From contig NZ_JAATJK010000001.1 of the NCBI RefSeq assembly GCF_011927785.1, forward strand, positions 186,001 through 250,000: a stretch of DNA of 64,000 bases. The letters are read 5' to 3'. The notes under the pieces are model-generated. The model was given only the letters and a program-made list of their open reading frames with translations, did not search any database and was not told the DNA's origin. Shown here piece after piece: positions 34,887 to 43,397 of this stretch. Source of the DNA: Micromonospora profundi. GTDB taxonomy: Bacteria; Actinomycetota; Actinomycetes; Mycobacteriales; Micromonosporaceae. A program made the translations under genes and the position numbers. The stretch's first letter is position 1, and the number at the start of each line of letters is the position of its first letter.

Positions 34887-35639
34887 ATGCCCAAGGGTGC
34901 CCCGTTCGCCCCCGTGCGCACCGTGAAGGCGTACGAGGGGATCGTCCGGCAGGTCGAGGACCGGATCGCCGCTGGCGACCTGCGGCCGGGCGACCGGTTG
35001 CCGAGCGAGCGCGAGCTGACGACTCAGTTCGATGTCAGCAGGTCCACGGTGCGTGAGGCCCTCCGTGTCCTGGAGAGCAGCGGTCTGATTCGTTCGCGTC
35101 CCGGTGACCCCCTCGGGCCTCAGGTCATCGCCTCGACCGCCTCGGCGATGCGCAAGTCCTTCGCCCGCGTCGTGGCCAGCCGCCGGCTGGGCGTGGCGGA
35201 GCTGCTGCAGTTCCGGATGCTCATCGAGTCGGCTGCCGGTTCCGTGGCGGCCCGGCTTGCGTCGCCGTCCGAGTTGGACGAGCTTGAGCAGGCGCTCGTG
35301 GAGATGCGGGATGCCGTGGCCCACGGGTACGAAGCCTTCAGCGCGGCCGACGTCCGCTTCCACGAGCACGTCGCCAGCTTGTCGGGGAACGAACTGCTTG
35401 TGCTCTGCCTCGACGCTGTCCGGAGCATGGTGTTGGATCTGATCTCCACCAAGCTCGCGGAGGCCCCGGACCGCGAGGCCCTCATGGAGCGCACTCTGGC
35501 TCACCACCGTCGGGTCCTCGATGCCATGCGAGCGGGGGAGGCCGAAGAGGTCGCCCGGCTGACCCGCCAGGAATTGCACCATTACTACGCGGAATATGTG
35601 CAAGAGCATCGACGGTCGATGGTGGACGTATTGCTCTGA
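34887..35639 (+). CDS. FadR-subfamily GntR transcriptional regulator (FCD domain)
   Basis: A 250-residue repressor/activator. The winged helix covers about residues 15-80 (GDRLPSERELTTQFDVSRSTVREALRVLE, of which LPSERELTTQF and SRSTVREALR are the hallmarks) and the all-helical FCD ligand domain follows with RMLIESAAGSVAARLA, DVRFHEHVAS and HHRRVLDAMRAGEAEEVARL, whose Asp and His residues bind a metal and a carboxylate. ATG 34887 is behind GGGAGG. A palindrome of the FadR-subfamily type lies 71 bases after its stop, before the peptidase gene, its likely target. Confidence 0.92.
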   Translation: MPKGAPFAPVRTVKAYEGIVRQVEDRIAAGDLRPGDRLPSERELTTQFDVSRSTVREALRVLESSGLIRSRPGDPLGPQVIASTASAMRKSFARVVASRRLGVAELLQFRMLIESAAGSVAARLASPSELDELEQALVEMRDAVAHGYEAFSAADVRFHEHVASLSGNELLVLCLDAVRSMVLDLISTKLAEAPDREALMERTLAHHRRVLDAMRAGEAEEVARLTRQELHHYYAEYVQEHRRSMVDVLL

Positions 35640-35676
35640 AAGCCGGGGCTGCGCACCAACTTTTACTGATTTGGGC

Positions 35677-35724
35677 TTGACCTTGAAATGAGTCGAGCTC
35701 TTCCGCTCAACTGGTCTGACCAGT
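35677..35724 (+). promoter_or_regulatory. Promoter and GntR operator for the P1 peptidase gene
   Basis: ACTGGTCTGACCAGT (35710-35724) is a perfect 7+1+7 palindrome and contains TGGTCTGACCA, which fits the TNGTNNNACNA consensus of FadR-subfamily GntR regulators. TTGAAA (35683-35688) and TCAACT (35707-35712) at 18-base spacing could be the promoter; the operator would then overlap the -10 and block transcription. Confidence 0.65.
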
Positions 35725-35834
35725 AGCCTCCCCAGCATCGCTCCTCGTGGCCACGCGAGTGACACCGCTGTTGACCAAGGCATCGTTCGCCCACCTCAGT
35801 GGACGTTCGCACTGTTTCGCATGGGAGAAGCTCC

Positions 35835-37292
35835 ATGAAATCGTCCAGAATCGCGGTACTCGCCGCGGCAGCCCTGGCATGCCAGGGACTTGTGCTCGTC
35901 GGCGCAGCGCCCGCATCCGCCAATCCCGCCGCCGGCGCGCCTGGCGCTCACAACGCCATCACCGACGTCCCCGGCATCCATGTCGGGCAGGTCCAGTCCG
36001 ACACGGCCCCGTACCTGACCGGCACCTCGGTCGTGTACATGCCGACGATGTCCGTGGCGAGCGTGGACCAGCGCGGCGGTGCCCCCGCCACGAAGGAAAC
36101 CGACCTGCTCAGCCCGCTCAACTCCAACCCCGGCGTCAACGCGATCCAGCTCGGCGGCAGCAGCATGTACGGGCTGTCCGCCACCAACGGGATCATCCGC
36201 TGGCTGGAGGACCGGGGCGAGGGCGTTCGCGTCGGCGCCGGAGGCGTGGCCCCGATCGTGCCAGCCGCGGACATCTTCGACCTCGGTCGCGGCGGTGACG
36301 CCAAGGCGCGTACGTCCGCCGAGTGGGGCTACCTCGCCGCGCAGGCCACGTCGGCCGGCCCGGTCCGGCAGGGTGGCGTCGGCGGTGGCACCGGTGCCCG
36401 CGGCGGCGGTATGCGTGGAGGCGTCGGCACCGCCAGTGTCCACCTCGGTGACGGCATCTACGTCGGCGCGATGGTGATCGTCAACCCGGCCGGTTCCCCT
36501 GTCGACCCGGCCGACTGCACCCTGTACGGCGTCAAGTACGGCATCGGCAACGAGTTCGCCGGCTACAAGGCCCCCAAGAAGAAGGAGTGCAACCCGAGCG
36601 GCGCCTCGGCTGCCGCCGAGCAGCCGGCGAACACCACGATCGCCGTGGTGGCCACCAACGCTCCGCTGGAGAAGGCCGCTGCCCAGCGCATGTCCGGCAA
36701 CTCGCACGACGGCATGGCCCGCGCCATCAGCCCGATCCACACGCTCGGCGACGGCGACACCGTCTTCGCGGTGTCCACCGGCAAGGGTGAGGCGCTGCAG
36801 ATCAACGACCCGGCCGACAGCCGCCAGCTCAACGCCATCTTCAACGCCGGTGCCAACACGCTGGCCCGCGCCATCGCCAAGGCGGTTCTCTCGTCCGAGA
36901 GCATCGGCAACACCACCAGCTACTGCGACCGCTACCCCTCGGCGTGCAAGGGCATGAAGCAGCTCAAGCAGTGGCGTACCCAGGGCGAGGCGCCGACCGT
37001 GACGCCGGAGACCTTCGCCCAGGCGTCCCAGGCGCTGGCGCAGACGCCGGTCCCCGCGCCGGTTGCCAAGGAGAAGGACAAGGGCAAGGGCGCTGCGGCC
37101 AGCAACGGCGCCGCTCCGGCGTCCGACAACTCCCGTGAGTCGTCGCGGGAGGGCATGGTCCTCACCGCCGGCAGCAGCGACGGCGGCCCCGGTGCCCCGA
37201 CTGGTGCGACAGTGGCGCTGTTGGCCGCGGTCGTCCTCGGCCTCGGCCTGATGGGGAGGCATGTGCTGGGACGCCGGCGGCTGCTGCCCTGA
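35835..37292 (+). CDS. Secreted, membrane-tethered P1 family (DmpA/NylC-like) peptidase
   Basis: A 485-residue protein with a signal peptide (cleavage likely after APASA, about residue 25), the P1-family Ntn-hydrolase domain (about 30-370), a Lys/Ala/Ser-rich linker and a final membrane helix (GATVALLAAVVLGLGLMG) with a basic tail; no LPXTG. Family blocks include VPGIHVGQVQ, QLGGSSMYGLSATNGI, GGGTGARGGGMRGGVGTAS and ATNAPLEKAAAQRM. The presumed autoproteolysis site is Asn266-Thr267 in ANTTIAVV, which would expose a Thr nucleophile. Relatives hydrolyse D-aminopeptides, beta-peptides or nylon oligomers. Most P1 enzymes are cytoplasmic; this one is built to act on the outer membrane face. Confidence 0.85.
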   Translation: MKSSRIAVLAAAALACQGLVLVGAAPASANPAAGAPGAHNAITDVPGIHVGQVQSDTAPYLTGTSVVYMPTMSVASVDQRGGAPATKETDLLSPLNSNPGVNAIQLGGSSMYGLSATNGIIRWLEDRGEGVRVGAGGVAPIVPAADIFDLGRGGDAKARTSAEWGYLAAQATSAGPVRQGGVGGGTGARGGGMRGGVGTASVHLGDGIYVGAMVIVNPAGSPVDPADCTLYGVKYGIGNEFAGYKAPKKKECNPSGASAAAEQPANTTIAVVATNAPLEKAAAQRMSGNSHDGMARAISPIHTLGDGDTVFAVSTGKGEALQINDPADSRQLNAIFNAGANTLARAIAKAVLSSESIGNTTSYCDRYPSACKGMKQLKQWRTQGEAPTVTPETFAQASQALAQTPVPAPVAKEKDKGKGAAASNGAAPASDNSRESSREGMVLTAGSSDGGPGAPTGATVALLAAVVLGLGLMGRHVLGRRRLLP

Positions 37293-37361
37293 GCCGGCTC
37301 CGCTGACCACGCACTGTCCACTGAGCTTCACCACGTCGCGCCTCTAGGTGCGCACGACGAT

Positions 37362-37398
37362 CGAGGCGGGTTCCGTCCACCGGACGGAGCCCGCCTCG
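37362..37398 (+). terminator. Hairpin terminator after the P1 peptidase gene
   Basis: A 17-bp stem with one G-U type mismatch (CGAGGCGGGTTCCGTCC against GGACGGAGCCCGCCTCG, minimal loop) is followed by CTTTCT. It lies 70 bases past the stop. Bases 37399-37745 contain an open but unconvincing frame and no feature I can support. Confidence 0.8.
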
Positions 37399-37745
37399 CT
37401 TTCTGCGTCGGGTCACTGGGGTCCTACCGATGATGCGGCCCGCGATCTCGATGGTCAGGGGCCCGGCAAGTGCGCTGCCGAGGCCGGCCGCGTGGTACCG
37501 CCCGTCGCAGGTGAGTGCGCTGGCGTGAGACTCGTCCTCGTCCGTCAGGCCGGACCGCCGAGAACGCCCGTGGGCGTACTCGGCAACGCAGCCCTCAGCG
37601 GTGAGGGCTGGCGCCGTCGCCCGGAGGTGGCGGGACCCGGGGGTGTCGTCGCCCGGAGGCGGCGGGGGCGCGGAGGCGGCGGGGCGCGGACACCGACCGG
37701 GCGCTGCGACTGACCGGCAGCGGTGCGGTCTGCCTCGAAGGGCGC

Positions 37746-37817
37746 ACCGAGCGAGGGCCGAACACCAAGACCGAGCGAGGGCCGAACACCAAGACCGAGC
37801 GGGGGCCGAACACCAAG
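37746..37817. repeat. Three tandem 24-bp units
   Basis: ACCGAGCGAGGGCCGAACAC plus CAAG repeats three times without gap; only the third has one substitution (A to G). The last unit runs directly into the terminator stem. No coding role is evident, although 24 is divisible by three. Confidence 0.8.
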
Positions 37818-37855
37818 AAGGACCTGGCGGGCCGGAGCCCTCCCAGGTCCTTCTT
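37815..37855 (-). terminator. Terminator of the solute-binding protein gene
   Basis: AAGAAGGACCTGG (37815-37827) and CCAGGTCCTTCTT (37843-37855) form a 13-bp perfect stem with A/T-rich flanks on both ends, 18 bases beyond the stop of the binding-protein gene on the minus strand. It can work in either direction. Confidence 0.85.
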
Positions 37856-37872
37856 TGGGTCGGAGGAGTTGG

Positions 37873-39390
37873 TCAGCTGCTCTTCGACACCTTCGTGACG
37901 TCGAACGACTGGGTCACCGCGTCCTTCGGGTAGCCCTCGACACCCTGGCGGATCACTGCCAGGTTCGGCAGCAGGAAGAGCCAGTCGCTGGCGGCCTCCT
38001 TGGAGATGACGGCAGCGGCCTCGGCGAACTTCTTGTCCCGGACCGTCGCGTCCAGGGCCGTGTCGGCCTCCTTCATGAGCTGCGCGACGGCCGGGTTGTT
38101 GTACCGGTAGTAGTAGTCCGGCTGGCTGTAGCGGATGAGGTCACGCGGCTCGACGTGCGCGATGATCGACAGGTCGTAGTTGGCCTTGCCGAGCACCTTG
38201 TCGAGCCACTGCGGCATCTCGACGTTGTTCTGGGTCACTGTGATGCCGACCTCGGCCAGCTGCGAGGCCACGAACTGCGCCGACGAGCGGGCGTACCCCG
38301 GCGGCGGCACGTCCATCGTCAGGGTCAGCCCGTTGGCGTGACCGGCCGCGGCCAGCAGCTCCTTCGCCTTGGCGGGGTCGTGCGGGAAGTCGCCGGTGCG
38401 GTCCTCGTACCAGGGGTCACTCGGCGGCACCATGCTGCCGATCAGCGTCCCGTACCCGGACCAGACGGTCTTGACGAGCGCCTGGTGGTCGATCGCGTGG
38501 CGGATCGCCTGACGCACCCGGACATCGGCCAGCGGCCCCTTGGTGTTGTTCATCGCCATGACGACCTCACCTGTCGTCACGCCCTCGACCACCTGGAACT
38601 GGTTGTTGCCCTTGAACACCTCAAGGAGCTGTGGCGCCTGGATGTTCGCCACGATGTCCAGCTGACCGGACAGCATGGCGTTGTTCAGCGCGTTCGGGTC
38701 GGTGATGTACCTGAAGACGGCAGTGCCGACCTTGGCAGCCTCACCCCAGTAGTTGTCGCTGCGGGCCAGGGTGATGCTGTCGCCCCGGTTCCACTTCTCG
38801 AACTTGAACGGGCCGGTGCCGTTCGGTGCGGTGTCCAGCTTGTCGGCGCCCTCCTTGAGCACAACGCCGACTCGACCCGCGATGTCGAACAGCCAGCTCT
38901 GGCTGGCCCGCGAGAGGGTCACTACCACTGTGGACTCGTCCGGTGCGTCGACGGCCGAGACGACCTGCATCTGCGACTTGAACGGGTTCGTCGAGCCCTC
39001 CGCGATCACCCGCTTGAAGCTCCACACGACGTCCTGTGCCGTGAGCTTCTGTCCGTCGTGGAAGGTCACGCCGCTGCGGAGCTTGAACGTGTACTTGGTG
39101 CCGTCGTCGGACATCGACCACTCGCTCGCCAGCAGCGGTTTCACCTCGCCGCTGGCCGGGTCCTGGCGCACCAGGCCCTCGTACACGTTGTAGAGGAGAA
39201 CCTGCGGGATCGCCGCGCCGGCCTCGGCCGTCAGGTCGAGGCTCACAGGCTCCAGGTAGGCACCCAGGGTGAGCGTTCCGCCGCCGGAACCGCCCTCGGT
39301 GCTCTTTGCGTCGCCACCGCCACTGCAGGCCGTAAGAGCCAGTGCAGTGGCGAGCAGCACGGCGGGCCACTTTATCGTCAGCCGATTCAT
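37873..39390 (-). CDS. ABC transporter substrate-binding lipoprotein, dipeptide/oligopeptide (SBP_bac_5) family
   Basis: Extracellular binding protein of the DppA/OppA type, 505 residues. ATG 39390 starts MNRLTIKWPAVLLATALALTAC with lipobox LTAC, so the mature protein is anchored through Cys22. The SBP_bac_5 signatures are present: VYEGLVRQDPASGEVKPLLA, SGVTFHDGQKLTAQDVVWS, FKFEKWNRGDSITLARSDNYW and VRVRQAIRHAIDHQALV. It is the only binding protein near the dppBCDF-like genes at 46-49.7 kb and so presumably serves that importer, although it is encoded divergently, beside the FGE gene. The family binds peptides, nickel, glycosides and other polar compounds. Confidence 0.93.
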   Translation of the reverse strand: MNRLTIKWPAVLLATALALTACSGGGDAKSTEGGSGGGTLTLGAYLEPVSLDLTAEAGAAIPQVLLYNVYEGLVRQDPASGEVKPLLASEWSMSDDGTKYTFKLRSGVTFHDGQKLTAQDVVWSFKRVIAEGSTNPFKSQMQVVSAVDAPDESTVVVTLSRASQSWLFDIAGRVGVVLKEGADKLDTAPNGTGPFKFEKWNRGDSITLARSDNYWGEAAKVGTAVFRYITDPNALNNAMLSGQLDIVANIQAPQLLEVFKGNNQFQVVEGVTTGEVVMAMNNTKGPLADVRVRQAIRHAIDHQALVKTVWSGYGTLIGSMVPPSDPWYEDRTGDFPHDPAKAKELLAAAGHANGLTLTMDVPPPGYARSSAQFVASQLAEVGITVTQNNVEMPQWLDKVLGKANYDLSIIAHVEPRDLIRYSQPDYYYRYNNPAVAQLMKEADTALDATVRDKKFAEAAAVISKEAASDWLFLLPNLAVIRQGVEGYPKDAVTQSFDVTKVSKSS

Positions 39391-39588
39391 TCGTGTCGTC
39401 CCATCGCGAAGAACGCCAAGGGCGCTCATGTCCTGTGAGCCGGGACACTAGGAGGGTGGTACATGATGCGAAAGGGCCAGATCAGCAGGGTCGGCAGGTA
39501 CCAATCGGCCTGCGCCCACCATGCGGGACCTGGGACATCTCAAGCGGCAGGGCTTCCGGCGTCCGTGCTGCTCGGGCTGCCGTCGGGG

Positions 39589-40563
39589 CTACCGCGCCAC
39601 CCTGAAGCCGGTGTTGCCGCTTGAGGAATCCTCGGTCGTGCGGCTCCGGGCCGCCACACGGTAGCGGTTGCAGTACGAGTCGTGGCACAGGTAGGAGCCA
39701 CCGCGAATGACACGCTCGCCGGGCAGCGTACGGCCCCACGGGTCCCGCCACGGCTCCGCGGTGATCTCCCATACGTTGCCGGCGACGTCGTACAGCCCGA
39801 AGCCGTTGGGTGGGAAGGCTGTCACCGGCGACGTCCCCACGAAACCGTCGTCCGCGCTGTTTACGGTCGGGAAGGTGCCCTGCCAGATGTTGCAGCGGTG
39901 CTGCCCGTCCGGTGTCAGCTCGTCGCCCCAGGCGAAGCGGGCCTGCGGCAGCCCGCCGCGCGCCGCGTACTCCCACTCGGCCTCGGTCGCCAGCCGTGTC
40001 CCGGACCACTCGCAGTACGCCTGCGCGTCCCGATAGGAGACGTGCACGACCGGGTGCTGCTCACGTCCCTGGACTGTCGACCCGGGTCCGTCCGGGGCCG
40101 CCCAATCGGCTCCCTGAACCGCCAGCCACCATGCCGCCTGCGGCACGGCGGCGTCCAGGACGTGCTGGCGTGCGGACGGCGCCAGCAGCAGGTGGAAGAC
40201 GAAGGACCAGCCGAACCGCTCCGCGTCCGTGCGGTACCCGGTCGACTCGACGAAGCGGGCGAACTCCCGGTTCGTCACAGGTGTCGCAGCGATCTCGAAC
40301 GAGTCCACCCGCACCGGGCGGGCCGGACCCTCCATGTCCTCTGGAACACCGTCAGGGTCGTCGGCGCCCATGAGGAACGTGCCCCCGGACAGCGCGAGCA
40401 GGCCCACCGTGTGGGCAGAGCGCGGCGAGCCCGTGCGGGCGGCCGCATCCGCCGCTGCGTCGGCGGCCGCCGACGCAGCGGCGGGCGTGCGTTTCAACGC
40501 GCAGCACGGCGACGCCACAGCCCTGCCCCCATCGTCGATCGGGCCGGCGGGTGCGTCGTTCAC
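39589..40563 (-). CDS. Formylglycine-generating enzyme (SUMF1 family)
   Basis: Copper-dependent oxidase that turns the Cys of a CxPxR sulfatase motif into formylglycine. 324 residues. Typical blocks are SGGTFLMGADDPDG, ATPVTNREFARFVESTGY, HPVVHVSYRDAQAYCEWSG, TEAEWEYAARGG and the C-terminal GGSYLCHDSYCNRYRVAAR. Cys293 and Cys298 match the pair equivalent to human Cys336/Cys341. The N-terminal ~60 residues are Ala-rich, including an AAADAAADAAA run. GTG 40563 is chosen because an upstream start would overlap the preceding gene; the gap is 10 bases. It lacks a signal peptide, as does the sulfatase at 50.5 kb, its evident substrate. Confidence 0.95.
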   Translation of the reverse strand: MNDAPAGPIDDGGRAVASPCCALKRTPAAASAAADAAADAAARTGSPRSAHTVGLLALSGGTFLMGADDPDGVPEDMEGPARPVRVDSFEIAATPVTNREFARFVESTGYRTDAERFGWSFVFHLLLAPSARQHVLDAAVPQAAWWLAVQGADWAAPDGPGSTVQGREQHPVVHVSYRDAQAYCEWSGTRLATEAEWEYAARGGLPQARFAWGDELTPDGQHRCNIWQGTFPTVNSADDGFVGTSPVTAFPPNGFGLYDVAGNVWEITAEPWRDPWGRTLPGERVIRGGSYLCHDSYCNRYRVAARSRTTEDSSSGNTGFRVAR

Positions 40564-40573
40564 CTGCGCTCTC

Positions 40574-41680
40574 TCACCGGCCGTACTGCGCTGGCAGAGG
40601 GTCGGACCCGCTTTCGACGCCCTCACTGATGGCTGCGGCAACGGCATCCCCGAAGTCCTCCGTCGACATCCCCATCTCCGGGCCGCGCATCGCGCCCAGC
40701 CTCGGCAGCACCGCCTTCACCCCGGCCTCGAGGCTGCGCGCCGCCTCCGGGTGGCCCAGGTGCTCCAGCATGAGAGCGGCGCTGAGGATCGAGCCTGCGG
40801 GATTGGCCCAGCCCCGGCCGGCGATGTCAGGTGCGGAGCCGTGGACCGGCTCGAACATGCTCGGCGCCGAGCCCGTCGGGTTGAGATTGCCGCTGGCGGC
40901 CAGGCCGAGACCACCCTGCACGGCTGCGCCGAGGTCGGTGATGATGTCGCCGAACAGGTTGTCGGTGACGACAACGTCGAACCGCTCCGGCTGCGTGACC
41001 AGGTAGAGGCACATCGCGTCGACGTGCACGTAGTCCACCTCGATGTCGGGGTGCTCCGCCGACACCTCATCGAAGGTCCGCTGCCACAGGTCGCCGGCGT
41101 ACGTGAGGATGTTCGCCTTGTGCACAAGTGTGACGTGCTTGCGCGGCCGACCCATAGCCAGCCGGAAGCCGTGCCGGATCAGGCGTTCGACACCCTTGCG
41201 GGTGTTGACCGACTCCTGGGTCGCGATCTCGTCCGGCCCCCCACGGTGGATGAAGCCGCCCGCACCGACGTAGGCGCCCTCGGTGTTCTCCCGAAGGATC
41301 ACGAGGTCACACTGCTCGGGACGGAGTCCCTTGATGGGCGTGGGGACGCCGGGCAGCAGCTTGACGGGCCGCAGGTTGACGTACTGGTCGAAGGCCGTCC
41401 GTAGGTGGATCACCAGGCCGCGTTCGAGTACGCCGGGTGGCACCGACGGGTCTCCGACAGCGCCGAAGAGAATGGCGTCCGCCTTTGCCAGCTCCTGCTC
41501 CACATCGGGCGGCACGACCTGGCCGGTGATGCGCCAGTAGTCCGCACCGAGTTCGTAGTCCTCCCACACCAGGTCGAGCCCGAACCGTCTCGCCGCGGCG
41601 TCGCACGCCTTGACCGCCTGGGCGGTGACCTCCGGTCCGATGCCGTCCCCTGGCACCAGCGCGATTCGCTGGGCGCTCAT
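40574..41680 (-). CDS. Isocitrate/isopropylmalate dehydrogenase family protein (tartrate/malate dehydrogenase-like)
   Basis: NAD-dependent beta-hydroxyacid oxidative decarboxylase, 368 residues. Blocks include VPGDGIGPEVTAQAVKA, the substrate loop HLRTAFDQYVNLRPVKL, LVILRENTEGAYVGAGG, VTLVHKANILTY, VDAMCLYLV, TDNLFGDIITDLGAA and FEPVHGSAPDIAG. The loop is unlike that of strict leucine-pathway LeuB (which is nearly always followed by leuCD neighbours) and nearer to tartrate/D-malate dehydrogenases. It leads the minus-strand group with FGE and the binding protein and is divergent from the MocR gene, pointing to a catabolic step on a hydroxyacid. ATG 41680. Confidence 0.85.
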   Translation of the reverse strand: MSAQRIALVPGDGIGPEVTAQAVKACDAAARRFGLDLVWEDYELGADYWRITGQVVPPDVEQELAKADAILFGAVGDPSVPPGVLERGLVIHLRTAFDQYVNLRPVKLLPGVPTPIKGLRPEQCDLVILRENTEGAYVGAGGFIHRGGPDEIATQESVNTRKGVERLIRHGFRLAMGRPRKHVTLVHKANILTYAGDLWQRTFDEVSAEHPDIEVDYVHVDAMCLYLVTQPERFDVVVTDNLFGDIITDLGAAVQGGLGLAASGNLNPTGSAPSMFEPVHGSAPDIAGRGWANPAGSILSAALMLEHLGHPEAARSLEAGVKAVLPRLGAMRGPEMGMSTEDFGDAVAAAISEGVESGSDPLPAQYGR

Positions 41681-41859
41681 TAGCCCACCCCTGTCCGCGG
41701 GCAGGAGACCGTCACCTGCCGTCGCCCGGCCAGCGTGGCGGGATTGGGCCGTCCGCAACAGGTCCAGGTTGCCGGTTATGCTAGTACCAGCAGGGCCGGG
41801 ACGGTGCGCCCGCGTGACAAGGGACGACGGGACGACGCCCCCCGCGAGAGGGGGTCGGT

Positions 41860-43386
41860 ATGACGGACTTCCTGTTGCCGGTCAACCCGCAGAGCGCAGT
41901 TCCCCTGTACGAGCAGATCATCACGGGCATCGAGGACGCGATCCTCGCCGGGCATTACGACGACGGCCCGCTTCCGAGTACCCGCCGGCTGGCCGAGGCG
42001 CTGGGCGTCTCGCGCAACACGGTGCTGACGGCCTACGACCGCCTCATGGAACAGGGCCTCATCGTGACCGTGCCCCGGCGCGGCCTCTACGTCTCCTCAG
42101 AGGCCGTGGTGCGGATGCGGGCCGCGCGGCGTACCTCCCGCACGCCGACGCAGCCGATCGACTGGCAGGCGCGGCTTCCGGACCCGCCGCCCGCTCCGGT
42201 GTACCGGGACCCGGCGTGGGTGCGGGCGCCGTTCCCCTTCGTCGTCGGCCAGCCGGACCCCGCCATGTTCCCCATTGGTGCGTGGGAGAGGGCGCAGCGT
42301 GAGGCGCTGCGTCAGGACGGGCTGTCGCATGTCATCGGGGACTCCGGGCAGGCCGACGACCCGGAGCTGGTGCGTCAGCTGTGTGAGCACGTGCTGCCGT
42401 CGCGCGGCATCTCCGCCAGCCCGGACCAGGTGATGATCACGCTGGGTTCGACGCATGCGCTGCACCTGCTCGCGGGCGTGCTCGTCCGGCCGGGCAGCGT
42501 CGTACTGGCCGAGGATCCCGGCTACCCGGACGCGCGGACCATCATGCAGATGGCCGGGGCCGAGGTGGTGCCGGGCAGGGTCGATGAGGACGGTCTCGTC
42601 GTGGAGGACCTGCCGGCGGATCTGCACGGCGCGGGTCTGGTGTACGTCACGCCGAGTCATCAGTACCCGACCGGAGCGACGATGTCGGCATCCCGGCGAG
42701 AGGAGCTGCTGCGACGGGCAAGTGCGGCGGACGCGGTGGTGATCGAGGACGACTACGACCCGGAGATGACGTTCCGCGGCATCCCCGCGGTGGCGGTGCG
42801 CGCCCTCGACGACGAGGACCGCGTCGTCTACCTCGGCAGCTTCAGCAAGCTGCTGGCGCCCGGCTTGCGGCTCGGTTACGTGGTGGCGTCCCCGGCGCTT
42901 GTGGACGCGATGCGGGCACGTTCCCGCTATGTGTTACGCCATCCGCCCGGCCCTATGCAATGCGCCCTCGCGCGGTTGATCGCCAGCCGCGACCTCGCCC
43001 GTCACGTCCGCCGCATCCGCGCCCACTACCAGGGGCTTTACGAGGAGATGGTGCGGGCGGTGGAGCGTCACGTGCACTGGGGGCCGCAACCGGTGCCGCG
43101 TGGTGGGCTGGCCCGATGGATCACCGGCCCCGCGGGCCTGGACGCCGAGGAACTCGCCCGCGGGCTGCGCCGGCAGGGCGTCCTGCTCGACCCCGGTGCG
43201 CCGTACTGGATCGCCCGGCCTGCCCCACGGCACCACTTCCGGCTGGGGTACCAGGTGATGCCGCTGGACCGCATCGACGAGGGCGTGCGACGGGTCGCCG
43301 CAGCCGTGGAAGCGCTGGTGCAGCCCCGACTGGTACCCCCGCCGCCTCGGAAACTGGATGTTCCGCTTCCCAGCCCTAGTTCGTAG
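41860..43386 (+). CDS. MocR/PdxR-type regulator (GntR wHTH fused to PLP aminotransferase domain)
   Basis: A 508-residue regulator. The N-terminal GntR winged helix (VPLYEQIITGIEDAILAGHY, LPSTRRLAEALGVSRNTVL) is joined to an aminotransferase-like domain that binds PLP: DDYDPEMTFRG, and the Schiff-base Lys in LGSFSKLLAPGLRLGYV. Such proteins sense amines or amino acids and often control neighbouring catabolic genes. It lies between the minus-strand dehydrogenase/FGE group and the plus-strand operon, with the next gene starting about 12 bases after its stop, so it is probably the local regulator and cotranscribed with that operon. Confidence 0.92.
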   Translation: MTDFLLPVNPQSAVPLYEQIITGIEDAILAGHYDDGPLPSTRRLAEALGVSRNTVLTAYDRLMEQGLIVTVPRRGLYVSSEAVVRMRAARRTSRTPTQPIDWQARLPDPPPAPVYRDPAWVRAPFPFVVGQPDPAMFPIGAWERAQREALRQDGLSHVIGDSGQADDPELVRQLCEHVLPSRGISASPDQVMITLGSTHALHLLAGVLVRPGSVVLAEDPGYPDARTIMQMAGAEVVPGRVDEDGLVVEDLPADLHGAGLVYVTPSHQYPTGATMSASRREELLRRASAADAVVIEDDYDPEMTFRGIPAVAVRALDDEDRVVYLGSFSKLLAPGLRLGYVVASPALVDAMRARSRYVLRHPPGPMQCALARLIASRDLARHVRRIRAHYQGLYEEMVRAVERHVHWGPQPVPRGGLARWITGPAGLDAEELARGLRRQGVLLDPGAPYWIARPAPRHHFRLGYQVMPLDRIDEGVRRVAAAVEALVQPRLVPPPPRKLDVPLPSPSS

Positions 43387-43397
43387 TGTCCGTCGCC

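Noticed and set aside
37348..37713. A 121-codon open frame between the P1 peptidase gene and the 24-bp repeats
   Set aside because: It starts within the terminator hairpin, lacks a ribosome site and has an Arg/Gly-rich end typical of chance frames.
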